A stretch of 32,838 nt of DNA from Myroides injenensis M09-0166 (GCF_000246945.1 NZ_BAEX01000034.1:1-32838); one strand, 5' to 3'. Positions 16,037 to 23,904 are shown, counted from the stretch's first letter. The notes: a model not told the origin generated them from the letters alone. Program-made: numbers and translations.

Positions 16037-16765
16037 ATGATTATGAAAGAAAATTTTAAAAATGAAGACGAGAAAATCCAAGAAAAGTTTAAACAAAGAT
16101 CTTGGAATGAGATAAAAACAAATGACTCATGGGGTATCTTCAAAATTATGTCTGAATTCGTTAATGGATATGAGAAAATGGGACGTATAGGTCCATGTGT
16201 ATCTATTTTTGGATCTGCACGTACTAAAAAAGAAGATCCTTACTATAAATTGGCAGAAGAGATTGCTTTTAAAGTAAGTAAAGCTGGTTATGGTGTAATT
16301 ACTGGTGGAGGTCCTGGTATCATGGAAGCAGGTAATAAAGGTGCACATCTTGGAGAAGGAATATCAGTAGGGTTAAACATTGAATTGCCTTTCGAGCAAC
16401 ACTTCAACCCATATATCGATAATGATAAAAACATGCAATTCGACTATTTCTTTGTTCGTAAAGTAATGTTTGTTAAATATTCTCAAGGATTTGTAGTAAT
16501 GCCAGGAGGTTTTGGTACACTTGATGAATTATTCGAAGCTATAACTTTAATCCAAACTAAGAAAATTGCTAAGTTCCCTATCGTATTAGTGGGTACTGAT
16601 TTCTGGGGAGGACTAATTGATTGGATCAAATCAACTCTATTAGAGAAACATAACAATATCTGTGCTGAAGATATGGATCTAATTAAATTAGTAGATACAG
16701 CAGATGAGGTAATTGAAGTTATCGATGCTTTCTACAAAAAATATAATCTAAGACCGAACTTCTAA
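16037..16765 (+). CDS. LOG-family protein (TIGR00730; nucleotide phosphoribohydrolase-like)
   Basis: A 242-residue cytosolic Rossmann-fold protein. The two LOG motifs are present: GGGPGIMEAGNKGA and MPGGFGTLDE, with the Arg and Glu residues used for nucleotide hydrolysis. Members of this family cleave cytokinin-type or other nucleoside 5'-monophosphates to the free base and ribose 5-phosphate; older records call them lysine decarboxylase in error. The physiological substrate in Bacteroidota is not settled. Two in-frame ATGs (16037 and 16043) are possible. It lies 4 bp behind uvrA and is probably translated from the same mRNA. Its last three codons and stop are part of a 30-bp perfect palindrome. 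Confidence 0.88.
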   Translation: MIMKENFKNEDEKIQEKFKQRSWNEIKTNDSWGIFKIMSEFVNGYEKMGRIGPCVSIFGSARTKKEDPYYKLAEEIAFKVSKAGYGVITGGGPGIMEAGNKGAHLGEGISVGLNIELPFEQHFNPYIDNDKNMQFDYFFVRKVMFVKYSQGFVVMPGGFGTLDELFEAITLIQTKKIAKFPIVLVGTDFWGGLIDWIKSTLLEKHNNICAEDMDLIKLVDTADEVIEVIDAFYKKYNLRPNF

Positions 16766-16784
16766 TTCTAGAATTAGAAGTTCG
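16755..16784. repeat. Perfect 30-bp palindrome spanning the LOG stop codon
   Basis: The left arm CGAACTTCTAATTCT is followed immediately by its exact reverse complement. It includes the last codons (Asn, Phe) and the TAA of the LOG gene. It lacks a following T-run, and a regular terminator stands just downstream, so it is not needed as a terminator. Confidence 0.7.
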
Positions 16785-16792
16785 ATAATAAC

Positions 16793-16827
16793 AAAAAGGT
16801 TGTTCATATATAGAACAACCTTTTTCA
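16793..16827 (+). terminator. Terminator of the uvrA-LOG unit
   Basis: A perfect 13-bp stem (16793-16805 with 16813-16825) has a 7-nt loop and ends in five T. It lies 27 bp after the LOG stop. Confidence 0.85.
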
Positions 16828-16837
16828 ATTTTAAAAT

Positions 16838-16868
16838 AAAAAAGGATAGCTTGTAGCTATCCTTTTTT
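16838..16868 (-). terminator. Terminator of the thioredoxin-fold lipoprotein gene
   Basis: A perfect 14-bp stem (16838-16851 with 16855-16868) has a 3-nt loop, with A-runs on the left and T-runs on the right, so it works on both strands. It lies 16 bp from the stop of the minus-strand lipoprotein. Confidence 0.85.
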
Positions 16869-16884
16869 GATATTCTTTAGAAGC

Positions 16885-18039
16885 TTATAATTTTAATGCT
16901 TCTTTTACACCTTCTGCTAATTGAGGTCCTCTTAAATCTTTAGCGATGATAATTCCATTACCATCAACTAAGAAACTTGCAGGAATACCTTCAATTCCGT
17001 AATCTGCAACAATAGCATCATTCCAGAATTGTAAGTTAGAAACTTGTGTCCAAGTTAAGTTATCTTTTTGAATTGCATCTAACCAAGGCTGTTCTGCTTT
17101 ATCTAAAGAATAACCAATAATATCAAATCCTTGTTTATTGAATTCTTTAAATGTTTGCACTACATTAGGATTTTCTTGTCTACATGGTCCACACCAAGAA
17201 GCCCATACATCAATAAGAACAACTTTTTTACCTTCTAAGTATTCATATAAAGTTATTTCTTTTCCTGATGGAGTTTTAGCTTTAAAGTTTGGAATTTTAC
17301 TTCCCACTGCTATTTTCTTTTGTACATTTTCTCTTTCAAGAACTTCTGTTATTCTTTTTTGAGTTTCTTTACCGATTTTAGAATTCTTTACAGCTTCAGG
17401 AAATTGATCAAACTCTTTTTGAACTTGCTCTATTGTTTTGTCTGGATCAGCTAAATGTCTAGCAAACATAATTACACCTAATGCATTATCTTTATTAGCT
17501 GCTTCAAATTTATCGCTAATCTCAGTCATCTTCTCATTAAGCTTTTGGTACTCATCTTGAAGTTCTTTAAACTTAGCTTGACTCTCTTCATCAGTAGCTG
17601 AGCTTAACTGCATTAATACTGCACCATTCTCATTTAAGAAATTACCAACTTTTTCTTGATAAGGAGCTAATTCATCAATAAATGCTTGAATTTTATCATT
17701 ACTTGTAGTACCTCCTATTTTATATTTTTCTGAATCATTAGGATCTACTGTAATTTTTATCTCCCCTGGTTCTCCTATAAAATAAATAGTAGTTTGCATT
17801 TCGTCATCTATTCTAAGAAATGCTTGCTCAATCTCTGTAAAAGAATTCTCTAAAACTACTTTTCCTTCTTTTATTTTTCCAGAAGTAATTACAGTCGGTT
17901 CTGGTTGTCCTGGATCAGATATAACCACTTCTACTTTTGTGTCATCTGCTGCTTTACCCATTTCAAATTCTATTGAGTTCTTTTTACTACAAGAAACAAT
18001 AGTGAAAACAGATAAAAACAAAATACTTAATTTTTTCAT
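16885..18039 (-). CDS. TlpA-like thioredoxin-fold lipoprotein with DUF4369 N-terminus
   Basis: A 384-residue envelope lipoprotein; the lipobox ends at C17 (IVSCSKK). Residues 25-110 look like the DUF4369 domain, and residues 125-240 form a long, charged helical linker. The C-terminal 140 residues are a TlpA/ResA-type thioredoxin domain with the redox motif W-C283-G-P-C286 in DVWASWCGPCRQENP and a cis-Pro near GIEGIPASFLVD. It should act as a periplasmic thiol-disulfide oxidoreductase facing oxidised proteins or cytochrome maturation. Such DUF4369-thioredoxin lipoproteins are abundant in Bacteroidota and their partners are seldom known. It lies 57 bp after the LytTR regulator gene with no obvious terminator between, so readthrough is possible. 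Confidence 0.88.
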   Translation of the reverse strand: MKKLSILFLSVFTIVSCSKKNSIEFEMGKAADDTKVEVVISDPGQPEPTVITSGKIKEGKVVLENSFTEIEQAFLRIDDEMQTTIYFIGEPGEIKITVDPNDSEKYKIGGTTSNDKIQAFIDELAPYQEKVGNFLNENGAVLMQLSSATDEESQAKFKELQDEYQKLNEKMTEISDKFEAANKDNALGVIMFARHLADPDKTIEQVQKEFDQFPEAVKNSKIGKETQKRITEVLERENVQKKIAVGSKIPNFKAKTPSGKEITLYEYLEGKKVVLIDVWASWCGPCRQENPNVVQTFKEFNKQGFDIIGYSLDKAEQPWLDAIQKDNLTWTQVSNLQFWNDAIVADYGIEGIPASFLVDGNGIIIAKDLRGPQLAEGVKEALKL

Positions 18040-18096
18040 TTTTATTATTTAATCAATTATTGCTTAAAATTAGATATTTTATTTAAGTTTCAAGCA

Positions 18097-18861
18097 TTAT
18101 TCAATCCATTTTTTAAAATCGTTAACTTTTTCACGGCTTACTACTAAATCTTCGTCCTCAAATTCCTTTAAATTAATCTTCAATCTAGAACTTGAATAAG
18201 TATGAATCTCTTTGATAGCACTAATATTGATGATAAACTTTCTATTGATACGGAAAAAGTCCTTAGCGTAAAGTATCTTCTCTAACTCTTCTAATGTATA
18301 ATCAATTAAATAGTTGCGATTATCAAATGTTTTAATATAAGTTGCCTTATTCTCACTAAAGAAACACATAACTTCACGTGTGGTTATGATCTTTATCTGA
18401 GTACCTATTTTAACTGAAAAGCGTTCTTTGTACTCTATTTCATTGCCTGAGGTCAAAAACTGTTTAAATAAGGATAATTGTTCATTAAACCCAAACAATG
18501 ATGTCTTCTGCTCAAAATACTTACTAATCGCTGCTTTTAATTCTTCTTCTTGAATAGGCTTTAATAGATAATCTATACTATTTAATTTAAAAGCTCTTAG
18601 CGCATACTCATCATAGGCTGTAGTAAAAATAATGGGGCTATTCACTTTTACTTTTTCAAAAATCTCAAAAGATAAACCATCAGACAGTTGGATATCTAAA
18701 AAGATGAGGTCTGGTTCTTTGTTAGAACCAAACCACTCTATTGCCTCATCTACGCTCGTTAATTTCATTGCTGTTGAATAACCTAATTTCTCTAGCTTTC
18801 TCTCTAACGAACGCGCTGCAGGCTTTTCATCTTCTACTATAACTATATTAATTGCAGTCAT
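18097..18861 (-). CDS. LytTR-family response regulator
   Basis: A 254-residue two-component regulator. The N-terminal receiver domain has acidic pocket residues E10-D11-E12, phospho-acceptor D56 in DLIFLDIQLSD, the Thr of FTTAYDEYA and the Lys of DYLLKP. The C-terminal LytTR DNA-binding domain covers about residues 150-254 (from FSVKIGTQIKII through FFRINRKFIINISAI). It is paired with the LytS-type kinase in the same operon. Its start lies 14 bp inside the end of the small membrane protein gene, so the three are coupled. Targets are unknown. LytTR regulators usually bind paired 9-bp direct repeats, and none was sought systematically here. Confidence 0.93.
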   Translation of the reverse strand: MTAINIVIVEDEKPAARSLERKLEKLGYSTAMKLTSVDEAIEWFGSNKEPDLIFLDIQLSDGLSFEIFEKVKVNSPIIFTTAYDEYALRAFKLNSIDYLLKPIQEEELKAAISKYFEQKTSLFGFNEQLSLFKQFLTSGNEIEYKERFSVKIGTQIKIITTREVMCFFSENKATYIKTFDNRNYLIDYTLEELEKILYAKDFFRINRKFIINISAIKEIHTYSSSRLKINLKEFEDEDLVVSREKVNDFKKWIE

Positions 18862-19210
18862 TTAATTTTATTTGGTATTCAAATCTTCTTTTTAATTTTT
18901 CAAATTCATTCCTTTCTAAATTCTCTTGCCATTTTTTTAAGTAAGGTAAATAATCGGCGAAATGAATTAAGTATTTGATAAATAGTGCACTTCCACAAAT
19001 TCCAATAAACCAATATACATAAAACGATCCCGGTGGCCCTACTCTAATCTCAAAATTCTCTATTCCATAATTATCCTCAATAACGGTTATTATGAGTAAA
19101 GCAATAAGTATTATGAACTGAAATATTAGATTAAGCAATCTATTTAGTCTTATTCGCTTAAGCTTTTTGTAATTTCGCTGTATCTTGTCTGATAACACCT
19201 TCTCTTCCAT
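18848..19210 (-). CDS. Small two-helix membrane protein in a LytS/LytTR operon
   Basis: A 120-residue protein has a basic N-terminus (DKIQRNYKKLKRIRLNRLL) and two hydrophobic helices at about residues 27-43 and 65-85. They are joined by a loop with GPPGSFYVYW, and the C-terminal tail is charged and helical (LPYLKKWQENLERNEFEKLKR). It looks like a 2TM-type protein related in layout, though not clearly in sequence, to the 2TM domain at the end of the neighbouring kinase. It sits 3 bp after the kinase gene and overlaps the response regulator by 14 bp. That invariant position suggests an accessory subunit of the two-component system; its molecular role is not known. Confidence 0.72.
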   Translation of the reverse strand: MEEKVLSDKIQRNYKKLKRIRLNRLLNLIFQFIILIALLIITVIEDNYGIENFEIRVGPPGSFYVYWFIGICGSALFIKYLIHFADYLPYLKKWQENLERNEFEKLKRRFEYQIKLNDCN

Positions 19211-19213
19211 AAT

Positions 19214-20566
19214 TTAGTCCCATTGTTGCGATTTACCATTATGCTTTTCCATATGCTCTCTAATTTTTCGATCTTCCCAATTCTTACCTAGAAAGAAACT
19301 ATAATCATATGTATTCATTGCATGTGATACTATCCCAATTCCCCATGCAAAAACAATAATCAAACACCACAAAAATGAAGGGTCTGTAAGTAAATTAAGC
19401 ATTATCACGAATGCACACACCATAATATAAGAAGTCAAATGAGCATAAAACTTCTTTATTTTTTCTACTTTCTTCTTTGCTTCAATTAATATTTCTTGCT
19501 CATTTTCAGGCACATCAATAATTCTCATATGTTCGATAATTTTGGTTAGTATTGGTATTCTTACTGTAAAAAACTCTTCAGTTTCTTCTACTTTAATTGG
19601 CTTACTTGTAATCAATGCATAACGACTTGCAATATTATTTAAGCCTATTCCTTTTCTATTGTCTATAGTTTGTTTTTTATTTAAGTTATTTGAAACTTTA
19701 AGATAGCCATTTGACTCTTCCGTTATTACAATATGTATGGGCTTTGAAGAAGATGCTTTGTTGTGCTTAATTACATTTTCTAATAATAATTGTAAAGAAA
19801 GTGGCACAACCTTCGCTCCCTCCTGCCTTACTGTGTCAGGAAACTCAAACGTCAGACTGTCTTCAAACCTCATTTGCAAAAGTTCAATATATGTTTTTGC
19901 AAAATCTAATTCTTCTTGCAATGGTACTAACTCTTTACTCTTTTGATCTAAGATGTATCTATATGTCTTTGATAATGAATTATTAAAAGCGAGAGCCTTT
20001 TCAGTATCCTCTTCAATTAGTGCATTTAATACGTTAAGACTATTAAACAAGAAATGAGGATCTAACTGATTTTTAAGACTTTCAAATTGAGCAGATACAT
20101 TTCCTGATATTACTTTTTGTTCTTCTATCTGTTGATCTTTTATAATAGAGGAAAGATTTACGTAAACATAAAGAGCAAATAATAGTGACAAAAACAAACT
20201 AAAATTAAATATCGCTCTAAAACCTCCTAAATCTTGAAAAAAAACATAGTCTTCTTTTAACATCACAAAAATGTCAAAAAGCTTAAATATTGTTCCAACT
20301 ACAAAAAACAGAAAGAAGTTCAAAACCGAAGCTATGGCAGTAATAATAATGATATTTTTCTCCTTTTCGCGTATATACTTTTTTACTTCAAAAAAGTACT
20401 TATCCATCAGTAAATAATTAACCAATGAAACAATCCCAATAAATACTATTGTATAGCCTAAAAAGATTGCTAAATCAATCACATGAATATTTAGCACTCT
20501 CTTAAACAAAATAAATACAACGAATATTACGAGTATTAGTTTTCCAATGTTATTCTTTTGTTTCAT
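19214..20566 (-). CDS. LytS-type sensor histidine kinase with C-terminal 2TM domain
   Basis: A 450-residue membrane kinase. Four hydrophobic helices lie in residues 10-140 and probably form the sensor. The His_kinase domain carries phospho-acceptor H171 in QLDPHFLFNSLN, the N-box LLLENVIKHN (262-269) and the G-box GIGLNNIASRY (306-316). Residues 366-441 form a second membrane module, a 2TM domain (YAHLTSYIMV, AWGIGIVSHAMN, LGKNWEDRKI). This domain is widespread in flavobacterial kinases of the class. It should autophosphorylate and pass phosphate to D56 of the LytTR regulator two genes downstream. A small membrane peptide gene overlaps its start by 17 bp. The signal is unknown. Confidence 0.92.
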   Translation of the reverse strand: MKQKNNIGKLILVIFVVFILFKRVLNIHVIDLAIFLGYTIVFIGIVSLVNYLLMDKYFFEVKKYIREKEKNIIIITAIASVLNFFLFFVVGTIFKLFDIFVMLKEDYVFFQDLGGFRAIFNFSLFLSLLFALYVYVNLSSIIKDQQIEEQKVISGNVSAQFESLKNQLDPHFLFNSLNVLNALIEEDTEKALAFNNSLSKTYRYILDQKSKELVPLQEELDFAKTYIELLQMRFEDSLTFEFPDTVRQEGAKVVPLSLQLLLENVIKHNKASSSKPIHIVITEESNGYLKVSNNLNKKQTIDNRKGIGLNNIASRYALITSKPIKVEETEEFFTVRIPILTKIIEHMRIIDVPENEQEILIEAKKKVEKIKKFYAHLTSYIMVCAFVIMLNLLTDPSFLWCLIIVFAWGIGIVSHAMNTYDYSFFLGKNWEDRKIREHMEKHNGKSQQWD

Positions 20567-20705
20567 TTTTCGTTTTTGAATTTTGTTCTGTGTAAACTAT
20601 AGCTTGATCTTCACTAACTTCATTTGATGATTTATTAATAGGTAATCCTAATACTAAGAATAAGCTATTGATCAAAAATAAGGTAATCATAATTATAAAC
20701 TTCAT
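20550..20705 (-). CDS. Short membrane or secreted peptide overlapping the kinase start (51 aa)
   Basis: I use the ATG at 20705 (MKFIIMITLFLINSLFLVLG). A longer in-frame ORF begins at 20813, but its first 36 codons look like untranslated leader with no hydrophobic or coding character. The product has one N-terminal hydrophobic helix or signal anchor (residues 2-20) and a polar, Lys/Glu/Asn-rich tail. No cysteine lipobox is present. It overlaps the histidine kinase gene by 17 bp and is therefore likely cotranslated with it. It could be a small regulator or partner of the sensor. This is inference from position only, and a non-functional leader ORF is the alternative. Confidence 0.5.
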   Translation of the reverse strand: MKFIIMITLFLINSLFLVLGLPINKSSNEVSEDQAIVYTEQNSKTKNETKE

Positions 20706-20907
20706 AACTATTTCGTTTTTTGTTAAGACAAATGTGAAATAATACTCACTGTTATGAAAACAAATAAAACTGAATTGTGGAATTTTAGGGATGAGTTGCA
20801 ATTTTTGCCCCATATTATAAAAATCTGATGTTCAATTAGCTGTGATATAAGAACAAATTAGAAAAGAAAAAGGCTGTTTATTATTCTCTTTAAACCAATA
20901 ATAAGTT

Positions 20908-20915
20908 TAAATTTG
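20908..20915 (+). promoter_or_regulatory. -7 promoter element of the pRiA4b ORF-3-like gene
   Basis: TAAATTTG fits TAnnTTTG and lies 21 bp before the ATG at 20937. It overlaps the TTG at 20913, making that codon an unlikely start. No -33 TTG stands out. Confidence 0.45.
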
Positions 20916-20936
20916 CGTACAAATTCGCTAATAGAT

Positions 20937-21482
20937 ATGGTTTATAAATTTAGAGTAATCCTTGATACAGAAGAAGATATCTTTAGAGATATCGCTATTT
21001 TAGAAGAAGATACCTTAGAAGATCTTCACAATGCAATAGTTAACGCTTTTGGCTTTGACGGCATGGAAGCAGCATCGTTTTATGCTTGTGACGACCAATG
21101 GACGCAATTAGAAGACGAAATATCTTTGTTTGATATGGGAGAAGATGATAAAAAGACAATGAGTTCTACCCCTATTAATTCAGTATTAAACGAAGATCAA
21201 ACTAAAATAATCTACGTATATGATTTTTTAAATATGTGGACATTTTTTGTTGAATTAGGAGCTGTTGAAGAAGAAGAACCAGGATTAGCTTATCCAGAAT
21301 TATTGTTTTCACATGGTATTTTGCCAGATTCAATGCCTACAAAATCATTTACTGCAAATCCTGTATCAAACGATGATATCTTTGGTGAATTCGATGATGA
21401 TTTTGACGACGAAGATTTCGATATGTTTGATGGAGATGATAGCTTTGAAGAAGGAAGCTATGACGACGACAATTGGATGTAA
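20937..21482 (+). CDS. Plasmid pRiA4b ORF-3 / IS1096 TnpR-like family protein
   Basis: A 181-residue acidic protein from the ATG at 20937. Its start, MVYKFRVILDTEEDIFRDI, and the middle (LEDLHNAIVNAFGFDGMEAASFYACDDQW, then YVYDFLNMWTFFVEL) match the pRiA4b ORF-3-like family (pfam07929). The last 36 residues are almost entirely Asp, Glu, Phe and Gly (FDDDFDDEDFDMFDGDDSF). The family name comes from a plasmid and an insertion-element passenger gene, but nothing here indicates a mobile element. These proteins are chromosomal and conserved in Bacteroidota, with no known activity. The next gene on the same strand is a nucleoid-associated protein 65 bp away, without a clear terminator between. Confidence 0.82.
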   Translation: MVYKFRVILDTEEDIFRDIAILEEDTLEDLHNAIVNAFGFDGMEAASFYACDDQWTQLEDEISLFDMGEDDKKTMSSTPINSVLNEDQTKIIYVYDFLNMWTFFVELGAVEEEEPGLAYPELLFSHGILPDSMPTKSFTANPVSNDDIFGEFDDDFDDEDFDMFDGDDSFEEGSYDDDNWM

Positions 21483-21547
21483 ATTTTAGATAATAAATTA
21501 TAAAGATAATTAGGCATTCTGCCTAAAGTATACAACAAGTATTTGCC

Positions 21548-22612
21548 ATGATCAATTTATTTAATGCTCACGTAGAAACTCTTTCTATCCATAGAGTTGG
21601 GAATAAAAGTAGAAATGAAGCTTTCTTCTTATCTGAAGAACCATATAAACTTAATGATGAAATAGCCCCGCTATTAAAAGAATATTTCTTTAAACCTTTC
21701 CGTGAGAAAGAAGAAAACTTCTACCAATTTGCTCATGATGTTGATTTAGAATTTAATGAAATGTATAACTATGCAGCAGAAGTGTTTAATGCTCCTTCAG
21801 TTAATACATTACATGAAGTTTCTAAGAAAATAACTAAACACCTTTTTGAACAATCTAATCACCCACATATAAAAAATGGAGAAGTTTATGTTGCGTATTT
21901 AACAAACGTTTCTATAGACAATAATGTGGTAGATGCTATTGGAGTTTTTAAAAGTGAGATAAAAACAGATTTCCTACAGTTCAATGAAAACGGTTCAAAC
22001 CTTGAGATGATTCTTCAACAAGGTATAAACTTAAATAAACTTGACAAAGGATGTATCATCTTTAATTACAAAAAAGAAGAAGGATACAAAATTCTTACTA
22101 TTGATAGTAATAAATATGATGCTCGTTATTGGTTAGAACATTTCTTATCAGTAGATATCTTCCAAGATGAAGCATTCATGACAAAAAAATATTTAAAATT
22201 CTGTCAGGACTTTGCTAAGGAAGTTGTACTACCAGCAGAAGACAAAAAAGAAGAAGTAATGTTTATGAATCGCTCAGTAAATTATTTTGCAAAAAATGAT
22301 GAGTTCGAAGAAACAAACTTCTTAAACGAGGTTATTGAAAATCCTGATTTAATTTCTGAATTTAAAAATTACAAAGTAGATAAAGGAGAAAAGTATAGTA
22401 TAGAAGATACCACTTCCTTCCCTATCGCTAATAATGCAGTGTCAGATGTACGTAAGAAAATTAAAAACGTAATTAATCTAGATACCAATATTCAGATTAA
22501 ACTTGATTTCATCAATCCCGAAAGTGCAGATAAGTTTGTAGAAAAAGGATGGGATGAAGAAAAGCAAATGTATTATTATCTAGTATATTTCAATAAAGAA
22601 CAAAAAGCATAA
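21548..22612 (+). CDS. Nucleoid-associated protein (NdpA/YejK family)
   Basis: The 354-residue cytosolic protein matches the 37-kDa nucleoid-associated family (pfam04245). It shows VETLSIHRVGNK near the start, then LLKEYFFKPF, a central VYVAYLTNVSIDNNVVDAIGVFKSE, and later YDARYWLEHFLSVDIFQDEAFMTKK with FCQDFAKEVV. In E. coli, YejK binds the chromosome and influences topoisomerase activity; its role in Bacteroidota has not been defined. It is followed by a clear terminator and preceded by the acidic pRiA4b ORF-3-like gene, with which it may be cotranscribed. Confidence 0.88.
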   Translation: MINLFNAHVETLSIHRVGNKSRNEAFFLSEEPYKLNDEIAPLLKEYFFKPFREKEENFYQFAHDVDLEFNEMYNYAAEVFNAPSVNTLHEVSKKITKHLFEQSNHPHIKNGEVYVAYLTNVSIDNNVVDAIGVFKSEIKTDFLQFNENGSNLEMILQQGINLNKLDKGCIIFNYKKEEGYKILTIDSNKYDARYWLEHFLSVDIFQDEAFMTKKYLKFCQDFAKEVVLPAEDKKEEVMFMNRSVNYFAKNDEFEETNFLNEVIENPDLISEFKNYKVDKGEKYSIEDTTSFPIANNAVSDVRKKIKNVINLDTNIQIKLDFINPESADKFVEKGWDEEKQMYYYLVYFNKEQKA

Positions 22613-22618
22613 ACATAA

Positions 22619-22652
22619 TAAGCGATTCCTTAATAAGGAGTCGCTTATTTTT
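22619..22652 (+). terminator. Terminator of the nucleoid-associated protein gene
   Basis: A 13-bp stem (22619-22631 with 22635-22647), containing a single G-U pair and a 3-nt loop, precedes a T-rich tail. It lies 7 bp after the stop. Confidence 0.82.
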
Positions 22653-22665
22653 ATTACCAAATACT

Positions 22666-23190
22666 ATGAAAGAATTTGAATACATATTAATTTCAGAAAG
22701 TGCATACAATAGCGACAATATATTAGATATTTTAAATTCTAATATCTCAGTTGTTAACTATTTAAGAAACTCAAATATTGGGGATGATGAACTGCATCCA
22801 GATGCTTTTAGCAGTTATTGTGTAGATTATTATTATAAAACCTTATCTGAGGAAGGATTTCCTGCTTTTGTTTGGAAGAGTAAATGGGATATGGACTTGA
22901 TTGAGATTATACAAGCTGGTCTTATAGCAATGGATGCTAAAGAACATTTAGAATATTTTGAAAAACAAATGCGCAGAATAAAAGCATTAAGTAAAATAAA
23001 ACTTAGTAAATTCTTAACTACGGAATTTAATAAAGATAAAGAGTTGATAAGTCTTATTGATGACCAAAGTCATACTACTATAGAAACAAATCTACAAGAG
23101 TTAAATGCTTCTTGGTTAAAGAATCACCCTGATATAAAAGTAGCTTCTCTAGAAGAAATGCAAGAGATAATTACTGATTTTATAGCATAA
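22666..23190 (+). CDS. Unknown cytosolic protein, possibly DMP19/DUF4375-like
   Basis: A 174-residue protein with no signal peptide or membrane helix. It is mostly helical. A Tyr/Trp-rich core (SSYCVDYYYKTLSEEGFPAF, VWKSKWDMDLIEIIQAGL) is followed by MDAKEHLEYFEKQM and a polar C-terminal half. The core vaguely recalls DMP19/DUF4375 proteins, in which a Y-x-x-E-V-x-N-G-G-F pattern precedes an I-x-x-x-L helix, but the match is weak and the diagnostic N-G-G-F is not there. A terminator stands just before it, so it has its own transcript, and a shared terminator follows. No function assigned. Confidence 0.6.
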   Translation: MKEFEYILISESAYNSDNILDILNSNISVVNYLRNSNIGDDELHPDAFSSYCVDYYYKTLSEEGFPAFVWKSKWDMDLIEIIQAGLIAMDAKEHLEYFEKQMRRIKALSKIKLSKFLTTEFNKDKELISLIDDQSHTTIETNLQELNASWLKNHPDIKVASLEEMQEIITDFIA

Positions 23191-23192
23191 AA

Positions 23193-23217
23193 AAAAAGCT
23201 CCTTAAAAGGAGCTTTT
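23193..23217. terminator. Shared terminator of the unknown gene and the convergent lipoprotein gene
   Basis: AAAAGCTCCTT (23194-23204) pairs with AAGGAGCTTTT (23207-23217), with A- and T-runs outside. It lies between convergent stops at 23190 and 23222. Confidence 0.8.
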
Positions 23218-23221
23218 CTAT

Positions 23222-23641
23222 TTATTTTTGTTCTTCTTCATATTCTATCTTAGTAATTTTAAGGTCATTACCCTTTTTATTTAAATAGATAGTTTCTAAT
23301 GATTTTGCATTCTGATAAGTTACGTCGTACTCAATCACAAAATCCTTTGTTTTCTCTTTTTTATTTTGACTGGTTTTTTCCCAATCTTTAATTTCAAAAC
23401 TTTGAATATGTCCTAATTTTTCTTCTCTATCTTTTAATACTTTGATAAAATTCTGAATATCAGCTGTATCATCATTCATTAATTTAGGAATTGAGTCATA
23501 ATTATGCTGCATCAAGTGATAATAATACCATCCTGTTAATGTCTTTCCAGCATTCTGATCACCAAGTTCTTTACTTTCTTTAGTGTTTTTACACCCAACA
23601 AGTACAAGCGTTGCAAATAGAATTGTGAAAATTTTTTTCAT
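23222..23641 (-). CDS. Small lipoprotein, NTF2-like fold suspected
   Basis: A 139-residue lipoprotein with lipobox LVLVGC (C17). After the signal comes GKTLTGWYYYHLMQHNYDSI, a helical start typical of small NTF2/DUF4019/DUF3887-like periplasmic proteins. DFVIEYDVTYQNAKSLETIYL and LKITKIEYEEEQ then form the expected beta strands. It would be anchored to the envelope; a ligand or partner is not apparent. It shares a terminator with the convergent unknown gene, and a long gene-free stretch lies upstream. Confidence 0.75.
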   Translation of the reverse strand: MKKIFTILFATLVLVGCKNTKESKELGDQNAGKTLTGWYYYHLMQHNYDSIPKLMNDDTADIQNFIKVLKDREEKLGHIQSFEIKDWEKTSQNKKEKTKDFVIEYDVTYQNAKSLETIYLNKKGNDLKITKIEYEEEQK

Positions 23642-23904
23642 AAGGGATAAATTTGAGTTAATTGTTTAAATACTTTAATTTTCTATTTTTAATTTCTACA
23701 TTAAATTTAATAAAAATTTATGATTTTAGCAACTATATTTCCCCTTATAAATGCTTTTTAACTAACAGATTTCATCCAATTCATTTATTATTATACATCT
23801 TTTTTAAATTGTATAACTATTTTTTAGCATTATAAAATAAAATGCCATTTTATATCAATTGCAATACATTGCTTATCAATACAAATGCGTTAAAAATTAA
23901 TGAT
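23642..23904. other. Gene-free AT-rich interval
   Basis: Nothing coding was seen. The stretch should contain the promoter of the minus-strand lipoprotein, but no exact TAnnTTTG element was found on that strand. The msrA terminator follows immediately on the right. Confidence 0.4.

Noticed and set aside
13983-16348. Minus-strand ORFs at 13983-14249, 15498-15713 and 16127-16348
   Set aside because: All lie opposite uvrA or the LOG gene, whose motifs are complete.
20706-20813. Upstream extension of the 51-aa peptide to a start at 20813
   Set aside because: The added 36 codons carry no signal or hydrophobic character and would place the hydrophobic helix internally; the ATG at 20705 directly begins a signal-like helix.
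20937-21482. Mobile element, because of the family name IS1096 TnpR-like
   Set aside because: No transposase, terminal inverted repeats or target duplications flank the gene; the family is chromosomal and widespread in Bacteroidota.
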